NCBI GenBank assembly: GCA_037481875.1
Contig: JBBFKY010000009.1
Coordinates: 87,364-151,363, forward strand
DNA length: 64,000 nt
Reading direction: 5' to 3'
Origin: Desulfosoma sp.
GTDB lineage: Bacteria > Desulfobacterota > Syntrophobacteria > Syntrophobacterales > DSM-9756
Under the pieces are notes generated by a model, which saw only the letters and a program-made list of their open reading frames with translations, did no database searches and had not been told where the DNA came from. Both the position numbers and the translations under genes were made by a program. Below are positions 1 through 8,645 of the stretch, one piece after another; the first letter of the stretch is position 1; the number at the start of each line of letters is the position of its first letter.

Positions 1-2
1 CG

Positions 3-389
3 ACCTGCCGAGATCACAAGCCCCATTGTTCTCTCATGGCTTACGTGACCGATCAGGAGGGCCTCACGGTGTATATGGCCACACTGAGGAACACAACCAA
101 GTTTCATAACATTTTGCAAAACGGACATGTAAGCCTTCTTGTGGATACTCGACAAAACACTCCAGACCGCTCACACATTTTGTCCCTTACCGTGGAAGGA
201 TGGGCTGCACCGCTAACCGATGCGTCCCGCGAAATGGATGTGCGTCGCCTTCTTCAAGAAAAGCACCCTCAAATTCGAGGACTCTTGAATCACGAGCAAT
301 CGGCAGTGCTTGAAGTGAAGGTTCGGGCTTTGCTCTTGCTGGAGGGACCCGAAAAAGCCACCCATGTTCAGGTGCAGCGGTCGAGCTGA
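3..389 (+). CDS. Pyridoxamine 5'-phosphate oxidase-fold flavoprotein, 5'-truncated by the window edge
   Basis: The reading frame is open from the first complete codon at 3. The first in-window ATG at 36 lies inside the conserved beta-strand region (LMAYV, then YMATLRNTTKF), so the true start is probably upstream of the window. The LMAYV...ATLR...KF..I pattern and the following 'VSLLVD' strand are typical of split-barrel FMN-binding proteins of the PPOX class, which bind FMN, F420 or heme. The substrate cannot be told from this fragment. A second protein of the same fold lies at 8893-9495 on the other strand. Family assignment is moderate and specific function is unknown. Confidence 0.6.
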   Translation, partial: TCRDHKPHCSLMAYVTDQEGLTVYMATLRNTTKFHNILQNGHVSLLVDTRQNTPDRSHILSLTVEGWAAPLTDASREMDVRRLLQEKHPQIRGLLNHEQSAVLEVKVRALLLLEGPEKATHVQVQRSS

Positions 390-508
390 AATTCGACCCT
401 GCTCACGTTTTTCTGCTGTCACCTCTTGCCTTGCCTTCATGGAATGATTTTGTTCAGGTGTGGACAAACCCCGACAGGTTGCTGTCCGCATACAGAAAGG
501 AGCAAGGC

Positions 509-1564
509 ATGGCCGAAAGAAACACATTGCAGCAAAAGGTACAACAATGGATCTACACGGAGGACGCTTTTCAAAGACTCGACGAAACGGATGATACGGT
601 TTTCTACAGCACGGACCGGTTTGTGTCGCACCTAGACCGCGCAGCTTTGGAAACCGTGGAGCAGATCATCGGCACTTTGATCATTGAAGATCATCCGGTG
701 ATTTTGGACCTGATGGCGGGATGGGATTCTCATATTCCCGACACTGTCCAGGCTGCGGAGGTGGTCGGGTTGGGACTCAATGAAAACGAACTTAAGGCCA
801 ACAAGGCGCTCACACGCCATGTCCTTCATGACCTCAACCGGGATCCTCGGCTTCCTTTCCCCGACAACACCTTTGATGTGGTCCTGAACACGGTGTCCGT
901 CGACTATATGACGCAGCCTTTTCGTGTTTTTGCGGAAGTGGCTCGTATTCTCAAACCGGGCGGCATGTTTCTGGTCATCTTCTCCAACCGTATGTTCCCT
1001 CAAAAAGCCGTCAAGATATGGAGACAGAGCAGCGAAGAAGAACGCATTATGCTTGTGGAAGATTTCTTTACCAGCGTGCCGGACTTTGAACAGCCGCGCC
1101 TTGTGATTTCCAAGGGGAAACCTCGCCCTGCCGACGATAAGTACGCCCATCTGGGTATTCCCAGCGATCCTATTTACGCCATGTGGGCGGAAAAGAAAGG
1201 GGCTCCCAAGGGTAGGCGTGCGAGACCGATGGTGAACTTAAGTGCCGGGGAAGCAAAGTCCTCGGAAGAGGTGGAAGAAAGAAAGCGTCACGTGGCGAAA
1301 ACCCTGCAATGCCCTCACTGTGGGGAGCGAATGAAAAAGTGGAGGGTTCCGCAGACACCCTTTACGGAATGGGATAACGAGTTCATGTACATCTGCTTCA
1401 ACGACGCTTGTCCATACCTGGTGAGGGGTTGGAGCGTCATGGAGTGCCAAGGGAACCGAGGCTTTTCCTATCGCATGATGTACAATCCGGACCGGAACAT
1501 TCTCCTGCCTGTTCCCGTACCCTGTCTTCGAGCCCTGAAGGAGAGCATCGTGGACGAAGAGTAA
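509..1564 (+). CDS. Class I SAM-dependent methyltransferase with C-terminal zinc-ribbon-like domain
   Basis: The frame is open from 431, but ATG 509 follows AAAGGAG at 496-502 with 6-nt spacing, so this start is preferred (351 aa). The central part is a Methyltransf_11-type Rossmann fold: 'VILDLMAGWDSH' is the SAM-binding glycine motif in altered form, followed by a 'LPFPDNTFDVVLNTVSVDY' motif and 'RILKPGG'. The last quarter carries CPHC and, about 35 residues later, CFNDAC, spaced like a small zinc ribbon, which is not usual in this family. The substrate is unknown. The gene ends at a shared terminator facing the TetR gene. Confidence 0.7.
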   Translation: MAERNTLQQKVQQWIYTEDAFQRLDETDDTVFYSTDRFVSHLDRAALETVEQIIGTLIIEDHPVILDLMAGWDSHIPDTVQAAEVVGLGLNENELKANKALTRHVLHDLNRDPRLPFPDNTFDVVLNTVSVDYMTQPFRVFAEVARILKPGGMFLVIFSNRMFPQKAVKIWRQSSEEERIMLVEDFFTSVPDFEQPRLVISKGKPRPADDKYAHLGIPSDPIYAMWAEKKGAPKGRRARPMVNLSAGEAKSSEEVEERKRHVAKTLQCPHCGERMKKWRVPQTPFTEWDNEFMYICFNDACPYLVRGWSVMECQGNRGFSYRMMYNPDRNILLPVPVPCLRALKESIVDEE

Positions 1565-1587
1565 GCTTGAGCTAAAGACTCCATGAA

Positions 1588-1625
1588 GAAAGGGCCGCCG
1601 TGAAAACGGCGGCCCTTTCGTTTAG
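1588..1625. terminator. Bidirectional rho-independent terminator
   Basis: A perfect GC-rich inverted repeat GGGCCGCCGT / ACGGCGGCCC with a GAAA loop is flanked by A-run and T-run (AAAG...CTTTCGTTT). It sits between the convergent methyltransferase (ending 1564) and TetR gene (ending 1622), overlapping the last codons of the latter. Confidence 0.85.
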
Positions 1626-2260
1626 GGTGTGAGGCACTGACGGTAAAGTTTCCAGGCCGTGCGAGCGTGTTCCAAAAAATCAAATCGGCCTCCGCTCGCA
1701 TGCCATAAAATGGCTGCAGGCTGCACAATGCCCAAAAACATGACGGCGGCGGCTTCAGGCGGCACATCGGAACGCAATTCACCTTCCTGTTGTCCTTCAC
1801 GAATAATGGCTGCAATGCGCATGACATGAGCGTGAATGATTTCGCCCAGCCGAACCCGCCTTCGATCTGCATCCCCGATGATTTCTTCCGAAAAAAGGAT
1901 ACGAGGAAGAGCCTGATGGGAAGTGATGAAAAAGACGTGCCGAGCCAGCAAGGCGTCCAGACGGGCTAAGGAAGAAAAATGTTCCTGGCGCACCTTTTCC
2001 ACGTGCTCCGCCAGCCGCTGCCCCACCAGTTCCAAGACCGCATCCAAAACGGCGTCTTTGTTGGGGTAATGCCGATAGAGGGCCGAAGGCACCACGCCCA
2101 CCTCTTGCGCCAGCCGTGAGACACTCAGACGCTTCAACCCCTCTCGATTCACAATCCGTAAAGCCGCCTCGGCAATCTCCGCTCGACGCCCTATAAGCTC
2201 AGTGGGTGATTGAGAAGCGTGTTTTCCATGAGAATTTTCTTTCACTTTTCGTGCTGCCAT
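1622..2260 (-). CDS. TetR/AcrR-family transcriptional regulator
   Basis: This 212-residue protein has the N-terminal TetR helix-turn-helix at about residues 25-75: 'AALRIVNREGLKRLSVSRLA' followed by 'EVGVVPSALYRHYPNKDAV', which includes the classic LYRHFxxK signature. The C-terminal helical half would bind an unidentified ligand. It is divergent from cooS across a 292-bp spacer with inverted repeats, so it may control cooS or itself. That is inferred from position only. Confidence 0.85.
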   Translation of the reverse strand: MAARKVKENSHGKHASQSPTELIGRRAEIAEAALRIVNREGLKRLSVSRLAQEVGVVPSALYRHYPNKDAVLDAVLELVGQRLAEHVEKVRQEHFSSLARLDALLARHVFFITSHQALPRILFSEEIIGDADRRRVRLGEIIHAHVMRIAAIIREGQQEGELRSDVPPEAAAVMFLGIVQPAAILWHASGGRFDFLEHARTAWKLYRQCLTP

Positions 2261-2440
2261 GCCCGGGCCTCAGGATGTCTGGATTTTTCGAAAACATTGG
2301 GGTCCTGGGAACGCACTGAAGCGTGCGCCCTCATGTTCGAGCCGTAGCTAAGGATTTTGGGACAGATACCATGGGCCGCCCTTTACAGAAAAAGGACTTG
2401 AATCGTGGGTGAACACTTGTTCGTCCCCCTCTTGACCTTT

Positions 2441-2487
2441 GAGCCCTCATGGGCTCCAATGTGTCCAGTAGGTGAAAAAATATTCAC
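2441..2487. promoter_or_regulatory. Two inverted repeats in the TetR-cooS intergenic region
   Basis: GAGCCC-TCAT-GGGCTC at 2441-2456 is a perfect 6-bp inverted repeat, and GTGAA-N6-TTCAC at 2472-2487 is a perfect 5-bp one with an AT-rich centre. Either could be an operator for the divergent TetR protein or another regulator. The half-site spacing of the second does not fit the CRP/FNR geometry (TGA-N6-TCA). No CooA-type site was recognised. Function is inferred. Confidence 0.3.
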
Positions 2488-2552
2488 TTCATGCCGGGGC
2501 TTTGGTTCAGGAACGCCCCACAACAGGAACTTTCATACCATGGAGGATACGT

Positions 2553-4457
2553 ATGGAAAAAGAACGATTGTCCTACCACGAATCGGTGCAGACCATGGTG
2601 GAGCGCATTCGCCGCGACGGCATGACCAACATTTGGGATCGCTATGCGGCTCAGGGACTTGGCAGCGATCCTGATAAACGTTGTCCCTTTTGCATGGGCG
2701 GTGTGCGATGTGATCTGTGTTCCAACGGGCCCTGTCGAGCCGATGCGGAAAAGGACAAACGGGGTGTATGCGGGATTAAAGCGGACGGCATGGCCATGCG
2801 CATGATGGTTTTGCGCAATATTATGGGAACATCCACGTATCATTATCATACGGAACAGACCTTACGCACGCTTCGTGCCACGGCTCGAGGTCAAAGCCCT
2901 TTTCGCATTGCGGAGCCGCAGAAGTTGAAAAGTTTTGCGCAACGCCTTGGTGTGGACACATCGGGTTCCGTGGAAGACACGGCTTTGCGTCTGTGCGATT
3001 TCGCCCAGAAAGATTTCAACCGACCCGCTCATGAACCCAGCGAAATCGTCTCAAGGTTGGCGCCGGCGGATCGGCAGGCTTTGTGGAAAAAGTTGGATAT
3101 TTTTCCCGGAGGTGTTTACGGGGAGATGCTTCGTGCGTGCAGTTCTTGCCTGACCAATGTGGACGGTTACTACGTCAGTTTGGCGCTGAAAGCCATGCGT
3201 ATGGCCGTCGCCATGGCGTACCAGAGCCAAATCGTCAATGAGTACTGCCAAGACGTGCTCTTTGGTGTTCCCAGACCGCACCGTATGCGCGTGGATTTGG
3301 GAGTGTTGGATCCTGACTACGTGAATGTGCTCCCGAACGGTCATGAACCTTTTTTGGGTTTTGCCATGGTGCAGCTGGCTCGCCGACCCGAGTGGCAAGA
3401 GAAGGCCAAAGCTGTGGGTGCCAAGGGGCTTCGTGTCATTGCGTGCATTGAAACAGGGCAGGAAATGATTCAGCGTTGGACCATGGACGATGCCTTTTAC
3501 GGCTTTACGGGCAACTGGATCATGCAGGAAGCCGTCTTGGCGAGCGGCTGCGTGGATCTTTTTGCCTGCGACATGAATTGTTCCATGCCCATTGACCCGC
3601 TCTATGCCCAAAAATATCAGTTTAAACTTATTCCGGTAAGTGACCTCGTGGCCTTTGAAGGCATTACGGATCGTTTGGATTATGTACCGGAACAAGCGGC
3701 TGAACAGGCGGCTGCACTTTTAACCATGGCCATCGAGAATTTTCCAAAAAGGCGTAAGGCCGTCGAACCTGTCACTGGATTACGGCTCGGAGAAGCGGTG
3801 GTGGGCTTTTCTACGGAAAGTATTGTAGACGCCTTGGGAGGATCCTTGGATCCCTTGCTTAAAGCCATCAAGGATGGAGCCATTCGAGGGGTGGCCGGGT
3901 TTGTTTCCTGCACCACGTTGAGGGATTCCGGCCAGGATGTGCATAGTGTGCGTATGGCCAAGGAATTGATTCGTCGAGATATTCTCGTGTTGTCTATGGG
4001 CTGTGGGAATGCAGCCTTGCAGGTGGCGGGACTGTGTCTGCCCGAGGCCAAGGATTTGGCCGGGCCGGGTCTTAAGGCGGTCTGTGAGGCTTTAGGGGTT
4101 CCACCGGTGCTCAGTTACGGCACGTGCACGGATGTGGGCCGATGTGCGGACCTGGTGGCCGCCGTGTCGCAGGCTTTGGGAGGCGTGCCCATTCCCGATC
4201 TGCCCGTGGTGGCATGCGCACCGGAGTACATGGAACAAAAGGCCACCATTGATGCCATCTTTGCTCTGGCTTTTGGGTTGTACACCTATGTGAATCCCGT
4301 GCCTAATGTGACAGGGGCGCCCAATCTGGTGAAGCTTCTCACCGAGGATCTCGTCAACGTTACCGGTGGGCTGCTGAATGTCAATCCCAACGCTCAGGAA
4401 GCCGCCGATGCGCTTCTAGCGCATATTGAAAAAAATCGTCAGAAACTCGGCCTTTAA
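2553..4457 (+). CDS. cooS: Anaerobic carbon-monoxide dehydrogenase, catalytic subunit
   Basis: This Ni-Fe-S enzyme interconverts CO and CO2, passing electrons to ferredoxin-type carriers. Start ATG 2553 has GGAGG at 2542-2546; an upstream GTG at 2472 is in frame but lacks a ribosome site. The 634-residue length is normal for CooS. The B/D-cluster cysteines are in 'CPFCMGGVRCDLCSNGPCR' near residues 43-61. C-cluster motifs are visible: the histidine in 'NGHEPFLG', the cysteines in 'CDMNCS', 'SCTTLR', 'MGCGNAA' and 'YGTCTDVGR'. No cooF, cooC, acs or hydrogenase gene is adjacent, so this looks like a stand-alone CODH for CO oxidation or detoxification. Its stop codon overlaps that of the convergent methyltransferase. 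Confidence 0.95.
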   Translation: MEKERLSYHESVQTMVERIRRDGMTNIWDRYAAQGLGSDPDKRCPFCMGGVRCDLCSNGPCRADAEKDKRGVCGIKADGMAMRMMVLRNIMGTSTYHYHTEQTLRTLRATARGQSPFRIAEPQKLKSFAQRLGVDTSGSVEDTALRLCDFAQKDFNRPAHEPSEIVSRLAPADRQALWKKLDIFPGGVYGEMLRACSSCLTNVDGYYVSLALKAMRMAVAMAYQSQIVNEYCQDVLFGVPRPHRMRVDLGVLDPDYVNVLPNGHEPFLGFAMVQLARRPEWQEKAKAVGAKGLRVIACIETGQEMIQRWTMDDAFYGFTGNWIMQEAVLASGCVDLFACDMNCSMPIDPLYAQKYQFKLIPVSDLVAFEGITDRLDYVPEQAAEQAAALLTMAIENFPKRRKAVEPVTGLRLGEAVVGFSTESIVDALGGSLDPLLKAIKDGAIRGVAGFVSCTTLRDSGQDVHSVRMAKELIRRDILVLSMGCGNAALQVAGLCLPEAKDLAGPGLKAVCEALGVPPVLSYGTCTDVGRCADLVAAVSQALGGVPIPDLPVVACAPEYMEQKATIDAIFALAFGLYTYVNPVPNVTGAPNLVKLLTEDLVNVTGGLLNVNPNAQEAADALLAHIEKNRQKLGL

Positions 4458-5110
4458 AACGGCAGAGGGTGCTGGGATTCCCAGCGCCCTTCATAAAGCC
4501 CGATGGTGCCGTGAAAGTGAAAGGTGCACGAAAGAATTCGAAGGCCTGCGGCCTCAAGCAGTGCTTGGGTGGCGCCTCGCTTCATAAAGTCGCGAAAAGC
4601 TTTGTAATGGTTTCGACCCGCCATACATTCCACCATGTTCAAAAGGTTCATAAACATTCGAGCAGACCCGTGGGTGGGGCAAGCATAGTCCAGCACGAAG
4701 ACAGTGCCGCCAGGTTTTAAGACACGATACCCTTCGGCCAGCATGGCAAGGCGTTTTCCATGCGGTTTTTCATGAAGGGAAAGAGAATAGATGAGGCCGT
4801 CAAATACCTTGGCGGGAAAAGGAAGGAGGCAACCGTTGCCTCGAACAAAAAATCCTGCGTGCCGCACCTCGCGCCCAACACGTCGAAGCATAGGCCACGA
4901 AATATCGATCCCCACGGCGGCTGATCCAGCAGCTCGAAGCCTGATCACTTGTGTGCCCGTGCCACAGCCCATATCAAGGATTCTGGAAAGGTTGTGCTTT
5001 TGAACCGCCTCGGTGACACTCTGGCGACAGGAGTGAAGCGCTCTGTCCACCCAGGGATAGAGGACGGCAATCAGGGCGTAGTCATTCCCGGTTCGATCAG
5101 CTCTTTTCAT
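4454..5110 (-). CDS. Class I SAM-dependent methyltransferase
   Basis: This 218-residue protein has 'RILDMGCGTGTQ' (motif I, SAM-binding), 'AVGIDIS', 'PFPAKVFDGLIYSLSLHE' and 'YRVLKPGG', the standard Methyltransf_11 pattern seen in UbiE/ArsM-like enzymes. It has no cysteine set for arsenic methylation. The start overlaps the end of the IF-2-like gene by 14 nt, so the two are probably co-transcribed. Its substrate is unknown. Confidence 0.75.
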   Translation of the reverse strand: MKRADRTGNDYALIAVLYPWVDRALHSCRQSVTEAVQKHNLSRILDMGCGTGTQVIRLRAAGSAAVGIDISWPMLRRVGREVRHAGFFVRGNGCLLPFPAKVFDGLIYSLSLHEKPHGKRLAMLAEGYRVLKPGGTVFVLDYACPTHGSARMFMNLLNMVECMAGRNHYKAFRDFMKRGATQALLEAAGLRILSCTFHFHGTIGLYEGRWESQHPLPF

Positions 5111-5789
5111 ACACTTCCACCAGATCTCCCAAGTGAGCCTCTTTCCAGTCGGGAATTTTAATGCCCACCTGCTTGCCTTTGCCGGCTTCTTTGACGGGGT
5201 TTCGATCGATTTGCATGGATTGAATCACCCCTGCATACACCGGTCCCATGGCGGAAAAGATACGAAAGGGAGCCCCCAGTCGAAAAATGCCCTCTGTGAT
5301 CTCACATCCGATAATGATGCCGTGCCGGCTGCTCTTGAAAAGGGCAATGATTTTGCCTTGCCCAAGAATCTTTTCCGGCTCTGCGGTTTGGCTCTGAACT
5401 TGTCTGGTCTGAAAAATGCGAGCGGTGACGGCGTCCACCAGATCATGAATGACATCAAAGAGAAAAATTTCCACTCCCATGTCTCGAGCGATTGCCGCCA
5501 CCTTGGGACCCAAATCCACACCCAATGCCAGCACCAGGCGGCTTCCGGTAGCCGCCATCAGGATATCGGACTTGGAGACCGTACCCACGCCTCGATGAAT
5601 GATGCGAATGGAGTGGCCTTTCGCGGTGAGGTTTTCCAAGGCCTTTTCGATGGCTTCACAGGTTCCCACCGTATCGGCCTTGATCACCACTTCAAGGGTC
5701 TCTTTCGACGAAAGAGTCTTTTTCGGGGTTGAGAGGCTTTCTTTTGAAATTTTGGACTTGGAAGACTTCTGTTCTTTGGGGTCGGCCAT
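5097..5789 (-). CDS. Stand-alone protein made of IF-2 C-terminal domains (no GTPase domain)
   Basis: After a short Ser/Lys-rich N-terminus, the protein aligns by eye with domains III and IV of translation initiation factor IF-2. 'LEVVIKADTVGTCEAIEKAL', 'RIIHRGVGTVSKSDILMA', 'GVEIFLFDVIHDLVDAV' and then 'ILGQGKIIALFKSSR', 'GCEITEGIFRLGAPFRI' and 'KEAHLGDLVEVYE' all match characteristic IF-2 segments. The G domain and N-terminal part are absent. Domain IV of IF-2 binds the fMet-tRNA acceptor end, so an RNA-binding or ribosome-related role is possible but inferred. ATG 5789 has a GGAG-like site in front; an in-frame ATG at 5825 is the alternative (242 aa). Confidence 0.75.
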   Translation of the reverse strand: MADPKEQKSSKSKISKESLSTPKKTLSSKETLEVVIKADTVGTCEAIEKALENLTAKGHSIRIIHRGVGTVSKSDILMAATGSRLVLALGVDLGPKVAAIARDMGVEIFLFDVIHDLVDAVTARIFQTRQVQSQTAEPEKILGQGKIIALFKSSRHGIIIGCEITEGIFRLGAPFRIFSAMGPVYAGVIQSMQIDRNPVKEAGKGKQVGIKIPDWKEAHLGDLVEVYEKS

Positions 5790-5825
5790 GTTTGTGCTCC
5801 AGGTGTTGGGATCGTCGTAGGCCAT

Positions 5826-6650
5826 GGGGCTTTGAAAGCTTTTTCCAGAAAACTCGCGGCTTGGCTTATGGTTCCGCTAAGGCGTTTTTAACTTCGATTT
5901 GTGTAGAGTCAATCAATGGAGGCAAGGATGTCGGGAAAGTCAACAAAATTTTGCGGTGCATAGGCACTGGATATTCAGAAAGAATTCGAGAGGTCGAAAT
6001 CCAGCGTTCGCTTGGGAACCTGAATCTATCACGTTATTCGCCCTGCAGGGGCGTACCGGTGTGTGCGCCCCTACGAAAGGGTTTTGCAGGCGTACGGGTA
6101 TTTCACGCAAAACCCAGAATGTGTTGGAAAGGGCCCATGGTGCATCGGTCGGTGGACGGCACGCAGAGTGTTTTCGGAAATGTCACCGATATACCCAGGA
6201 GTGCCTCTGTCGGGGTTGATCGATGTGTCAGCCCCTGAACCTGCGCCAAGGGGCTGACTTTCGGGCGGACACGTCGGTCCGCCCCTCGGAATCCCCAAAT
6301 CGATCCCGTGTGTAGACCTGCAGGAAATCCCCGCTGTTTCGTGCCACGGGAAACCCAGAAAAGCCGCAGTCGGCATCAAAAACCCTGTAGGGGCCAACCC
6401 ATGTGTCCGCCCCAAATGCGCCGCCACGGCCTTAGTGCCCAGGCCCATCCACCAATTCCCGCCCACGGACCATAAGGTAGGGGCGGACCGATGTGTCCGC
6501 CCCAAAACCCACCGGGAACGGGAAGTCCAGGGCGCATACATCGGTGCGCCTCTTCAGAAAAGGCAAATGGGTCTTTTGGGACGGGGTGCTAGGCGCTTTC
6601 CCGTCCCTTATGCCGGCATTGTCGCGTCCTTTACGCCCTTGATGTGTCAG
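5826..6650. other. 825-bp non-coding spacer built largely of palindromic repeats
   Basis: No credible gene is seen. The open frames here are short and are generated by the repeats. Short units of the GGGGCG-N(12)-CGCCCC type occur at about 6048-6072, 6479-6504 and 6529-6552, and one composite repeat lies at 6205-6413. The spacer separates the 3' end of the haoA-like gene from the start of the IF-2-like gene. Confidence 0.6.
6205..6413 (-). repeat. Composite dispersed repeat, copy 1 (inverted)
   Basis: Read on the minus strand, this block has the same order of elements as copies at 13156-13357 and 16469-16660: a palindromic unit with GGGCGGACACATGGGT, then TACAGGGTTTTTGATGCCG, a 'TTTCCCGTGG' segment, GGGGAT..CCTGCAGG, a second unit with GGGCGGACC and TCCGCCC, a short GGCCCC/GCGC..GGTTCAGGGG link, and a third unit. 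Matches are imperfect, which suggests old copies. No open reading frame or transposase is associated. Confidence 0.75.
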
Positions 6651-8048
6651 CTAGGGGCCGAACACCTCTTTGGGACGTTCCGTGCTTCCCGTGGCGTTTG
6701 GAAAATCGGTGGCCTTATAAGCCTTTTGGTTCGTTTCCAGCAGATGACGTGCCTCTTCCATGAAATTGTTGTAACGCTTTTTGCATTCGTAAAAACCATG
6801 CCACCAGGAATAATCGGGCGCCATCATGGCCGCCCCCATACGGGCTCGCCGTCCTTCGTGGTGCCACAGCTCGTAGTATTCCACTTCCAATCGCTCGTCA
6901 AAAAACTTGGTTTTGTCCAGAAGGCCTTTAGCGTAAAGATCATCCAACATCGCCTTGGCCGGTTTGAAATAAACCTGGTTGTACTCTTCTATCACCTTGT
7001 CAAGTTTTACATAGTGATCTTGAACCCAGGTCTTGCCGTGGCATTGCATGCAGATAACCTGCATTTTCTCCCTTTCCACCTGCCAGTTCGTCTGAGCCGG
7101 AAAGGCCGCAAATTCGGAAGGGCGAATGGTCAAGGGCGCCTGGGTTTCCCAGGAGAGGCGTTCCGTCACGTCATGGGAAGTGAGCACAGTGCCGGCCCCT
7201 GACATGTGGCAGGATGCGCAGGTAGGGGCGCGATAATCCACACCCGGAGTCCATGTGCCCCCAGCGGCGGTCCAATTGTATTGATCGCCGAAGGCGGTGT
7301 AGATGTCTCCGTGCTTGGACTCCATGTAAATCTCAATTTGCGGATGGTCCGGACCCAGATGACACTGGCCGCAGGCTTCGGGTTTGCGAGCTTCCATGAC
7401 CGAAAAACGATGGCGGGTATGACAGCTGGTGCAGCTCCCTTTACTCCCGTCCAGGTTGACCCTTCCCACGCCCACGTTAGGCCAGGTGGCCGGATCCAGG
7501 ACGCCGTCCTTAATACGAAGCACCGTGCCGTGACAATGGAAACAGCCGGCTTCCCGTTCGGTGTCGCTGTTCATGCCCAACTGAAGCCATGGGTCGATTT
7601 TCCACATGATTTCCACCGTATTGGCGTGTTTGCTTCGACTGTACTGTTTGGCTTCGTCCGGATGGCATCGGGAACAATCCTTAGGGGTCACCACAGCCGC
7701 CACTGGAACCCGGTATTCTTTGTTCCCATAAGGCACATCGTTTCTTTCGTATTGCTTGTAATGCTCTTGGCTTACGTCCGGATCAAACGCTTCCGCTTGA
7801 TGGCAGTCCAGGCACGTAATGTTGGCACTGGCGTGGCGGCTATAAGCCCAATCGGCGAAAATACCAGGACTCTCCCTGCGGTGGCACTCAAGGCAAGCGA
7901 CAGCTTCCTTGGGCATGCTGCGTTCGATGCGGAATTCCTTGACCTTGGGCGTATTCAACGCCGTTTGAGCTAAAGCCACGGCCCCAAGGACGACGGCCAT
8001 CAACAAAGCACCTGCCAAAACCTTTCCCAGCCGATGTCCTTCCTTCAC
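6651..8048 (-). CDS. Octaheme c-type cytochrome of the hydroxylamine oxidoreductase (HAO) family
   Basis: GTG 8048 is chosen because AGGAGG precedes it by 7 nt; it gives 465 residues starting with a signal-anchor-like segment (LAGALLMAVVLGAVALAQ). Eight CXXCH heme motifs are visible: CLECH, CLDCH, CSRCH, CFHCH, CTSCH, CGQCH, CASCH and CMQCH. There is no CXXCK motif, so this is not NrfA. HAO relatives oxidise hydroxylamine or, in anaerobes, reduce nitrite or hydroxylamine. A 40-bp gap separates it from the upstream NapC/NrfH-type gene, the usual quinol-oxidising partner of the reductive (HaoCA) type. A periplasmic nitrogen-oxide reductase is the likely role. Whether the HAO cross-linking tyrosine is present cannot be decided by eye. 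Confidence 0.8.
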   Translation of the reverse strand: MKEGHRLGKVLAGALLMAVVLGAVALAQTALNTPKVKEFRIERSMPKEAVACLECHRRESPGIFADWAYSRHASANITCLDCHQAEAFDPDVSQEHYKQYERNDVPYGNKEYRVPVAAVVTPKDCSRCHPDEAKQYSRSKHANTVEIMWKIDPWLQLGMNSDTEREAGCFHCHGTVLRIKDGVLDPATWPNVGVGRVNLDGSKGSCTSCHTRHRFSVMEARKPEACGQCHLGPDHPQIEIYMESKHGDIYTAFGDQYNWTAAGGTWTPGVDYRAPTCASCHMSGAGTVLTSHDVTERLSWETQAPLTIRPSEFAAFPAQTNWQVEREKMQVICMQCHGKTWVQDHYVKLDKVIEEYNQVYFKPAKAMLDDLYAKGLLDKTKFFDERLEVEYYELWHHEGRRARMGAAMMAPDYSWWHGFYECKKRYNNFMEEARHLLETNQKAYKATDFPNATGSTERPKEVFGP

Positions 8049-8087
8049 GGCACACCCTCCTTTCAAACCCAAGAGCCTCTCGTCTTT

Positions 8088-8645
8088 TTACATGCCCAAA
8101 CCCCTGTAATTGCCCTCCAACTGCTTGTACCCAAAGCGATCCCGTGCCACGTGCACCAAATTGCGATGACAATCGACACAACGTTTTTCATAACCCGGTC
8201 GAGGATACAGCACAGACCGATGAGCCAGCATGGCACCCCTTTTTTCAGGCATATAAAGAATGTTTCGATGGCACTTCTGGCATTGGTTGTTCTTGAAAGA
8301 CGCATACGCTGCTTCTCGAGCCTTGGCCCGGTCATAAGCGTCGGGGCCCTGAGCGAAATGAACCACGATGTCCTTAATACCGTGCATGGTCTTGGCGTAA
8401 AAGAATTCCACAGTGTCGTGAGGGGCCGGCAGATGACAATCCATGCAGTCGGCCACAAAGCCTTGGGCATTGTTGGTATGGGTCGATGTTTTCCAGGTGT
8501 TGTAGGCGAAGCGAATCTCATGGCAAGAAGCACAAAACTGAGGGGTCGAGGTGCGGACCATGGTGTAGTAGGTCATGGAAAAAAGAGGGAAAGCCAGCAC
8601 AACCCCCACGGCGATCCATAATGAAGCCTTCACCCAACGCTTCAT
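8088..8645 (-). CDS. NapC/NrfH-family tetraheme cytochrome c, membrane quinol dehydrogenase
   Basis: ATG 8645 has GGAGGG upstream, giving 185 residues; the frame continues upstream without a better start. An N-terminal membrane anchor (WIAVGVVLAFPLFSMTYYTMV) is followed by four CXXCH motifs: CASCH, CMDCH, CQKCH and CVDCH. This arrangement is typical of NrfH/NapC/HaoC proteins, which take electrons from menaquinol and hand them to a periplasmic multiheme reductase. The next gene downstream is the octaheme HAO-like protein, so the two very likely form one complex. Confidence 0.85.
   Translation of the reverse strand: MKRWVKASLWIAVGVVLAFPLFSMTYYTMVRTSTPQFCASCHEIRFAYNTWKTSTHTNNAQGFVADCMDCHLPAPHDTVEFFYAKTMHGIKDIVVHFAQGPDAYDRAKAREAAYASFKNNQCQKCHRNILYMPEKRGAMLAHRSVLYPRPGYEKRCVDCHRNLVHVARDRFGYKQLEGNYRGLGM

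Noticed and set aside
2472..2487. CRP/FNR-type operator
   Set aside because: The half-sites are separated by 8 rather than 6 bp and the core bases do not match the consensus.
6048..6552. CRISPR or phage att sites from the palindromic repeats
   Set aside because: Units are irregularly spaced, inverted relative to each other and dispersed through the genome window, without integrase or cas genes.
6651..8048. Cytochrome c nitrite reductase NrfA
   Set aside because: The NrfH-like partner suggests it, but the protein has eight CXXCH motifs and no CXXCK, so it is an octaheme HAO-type cytochrome, not pentaheme NrfA.
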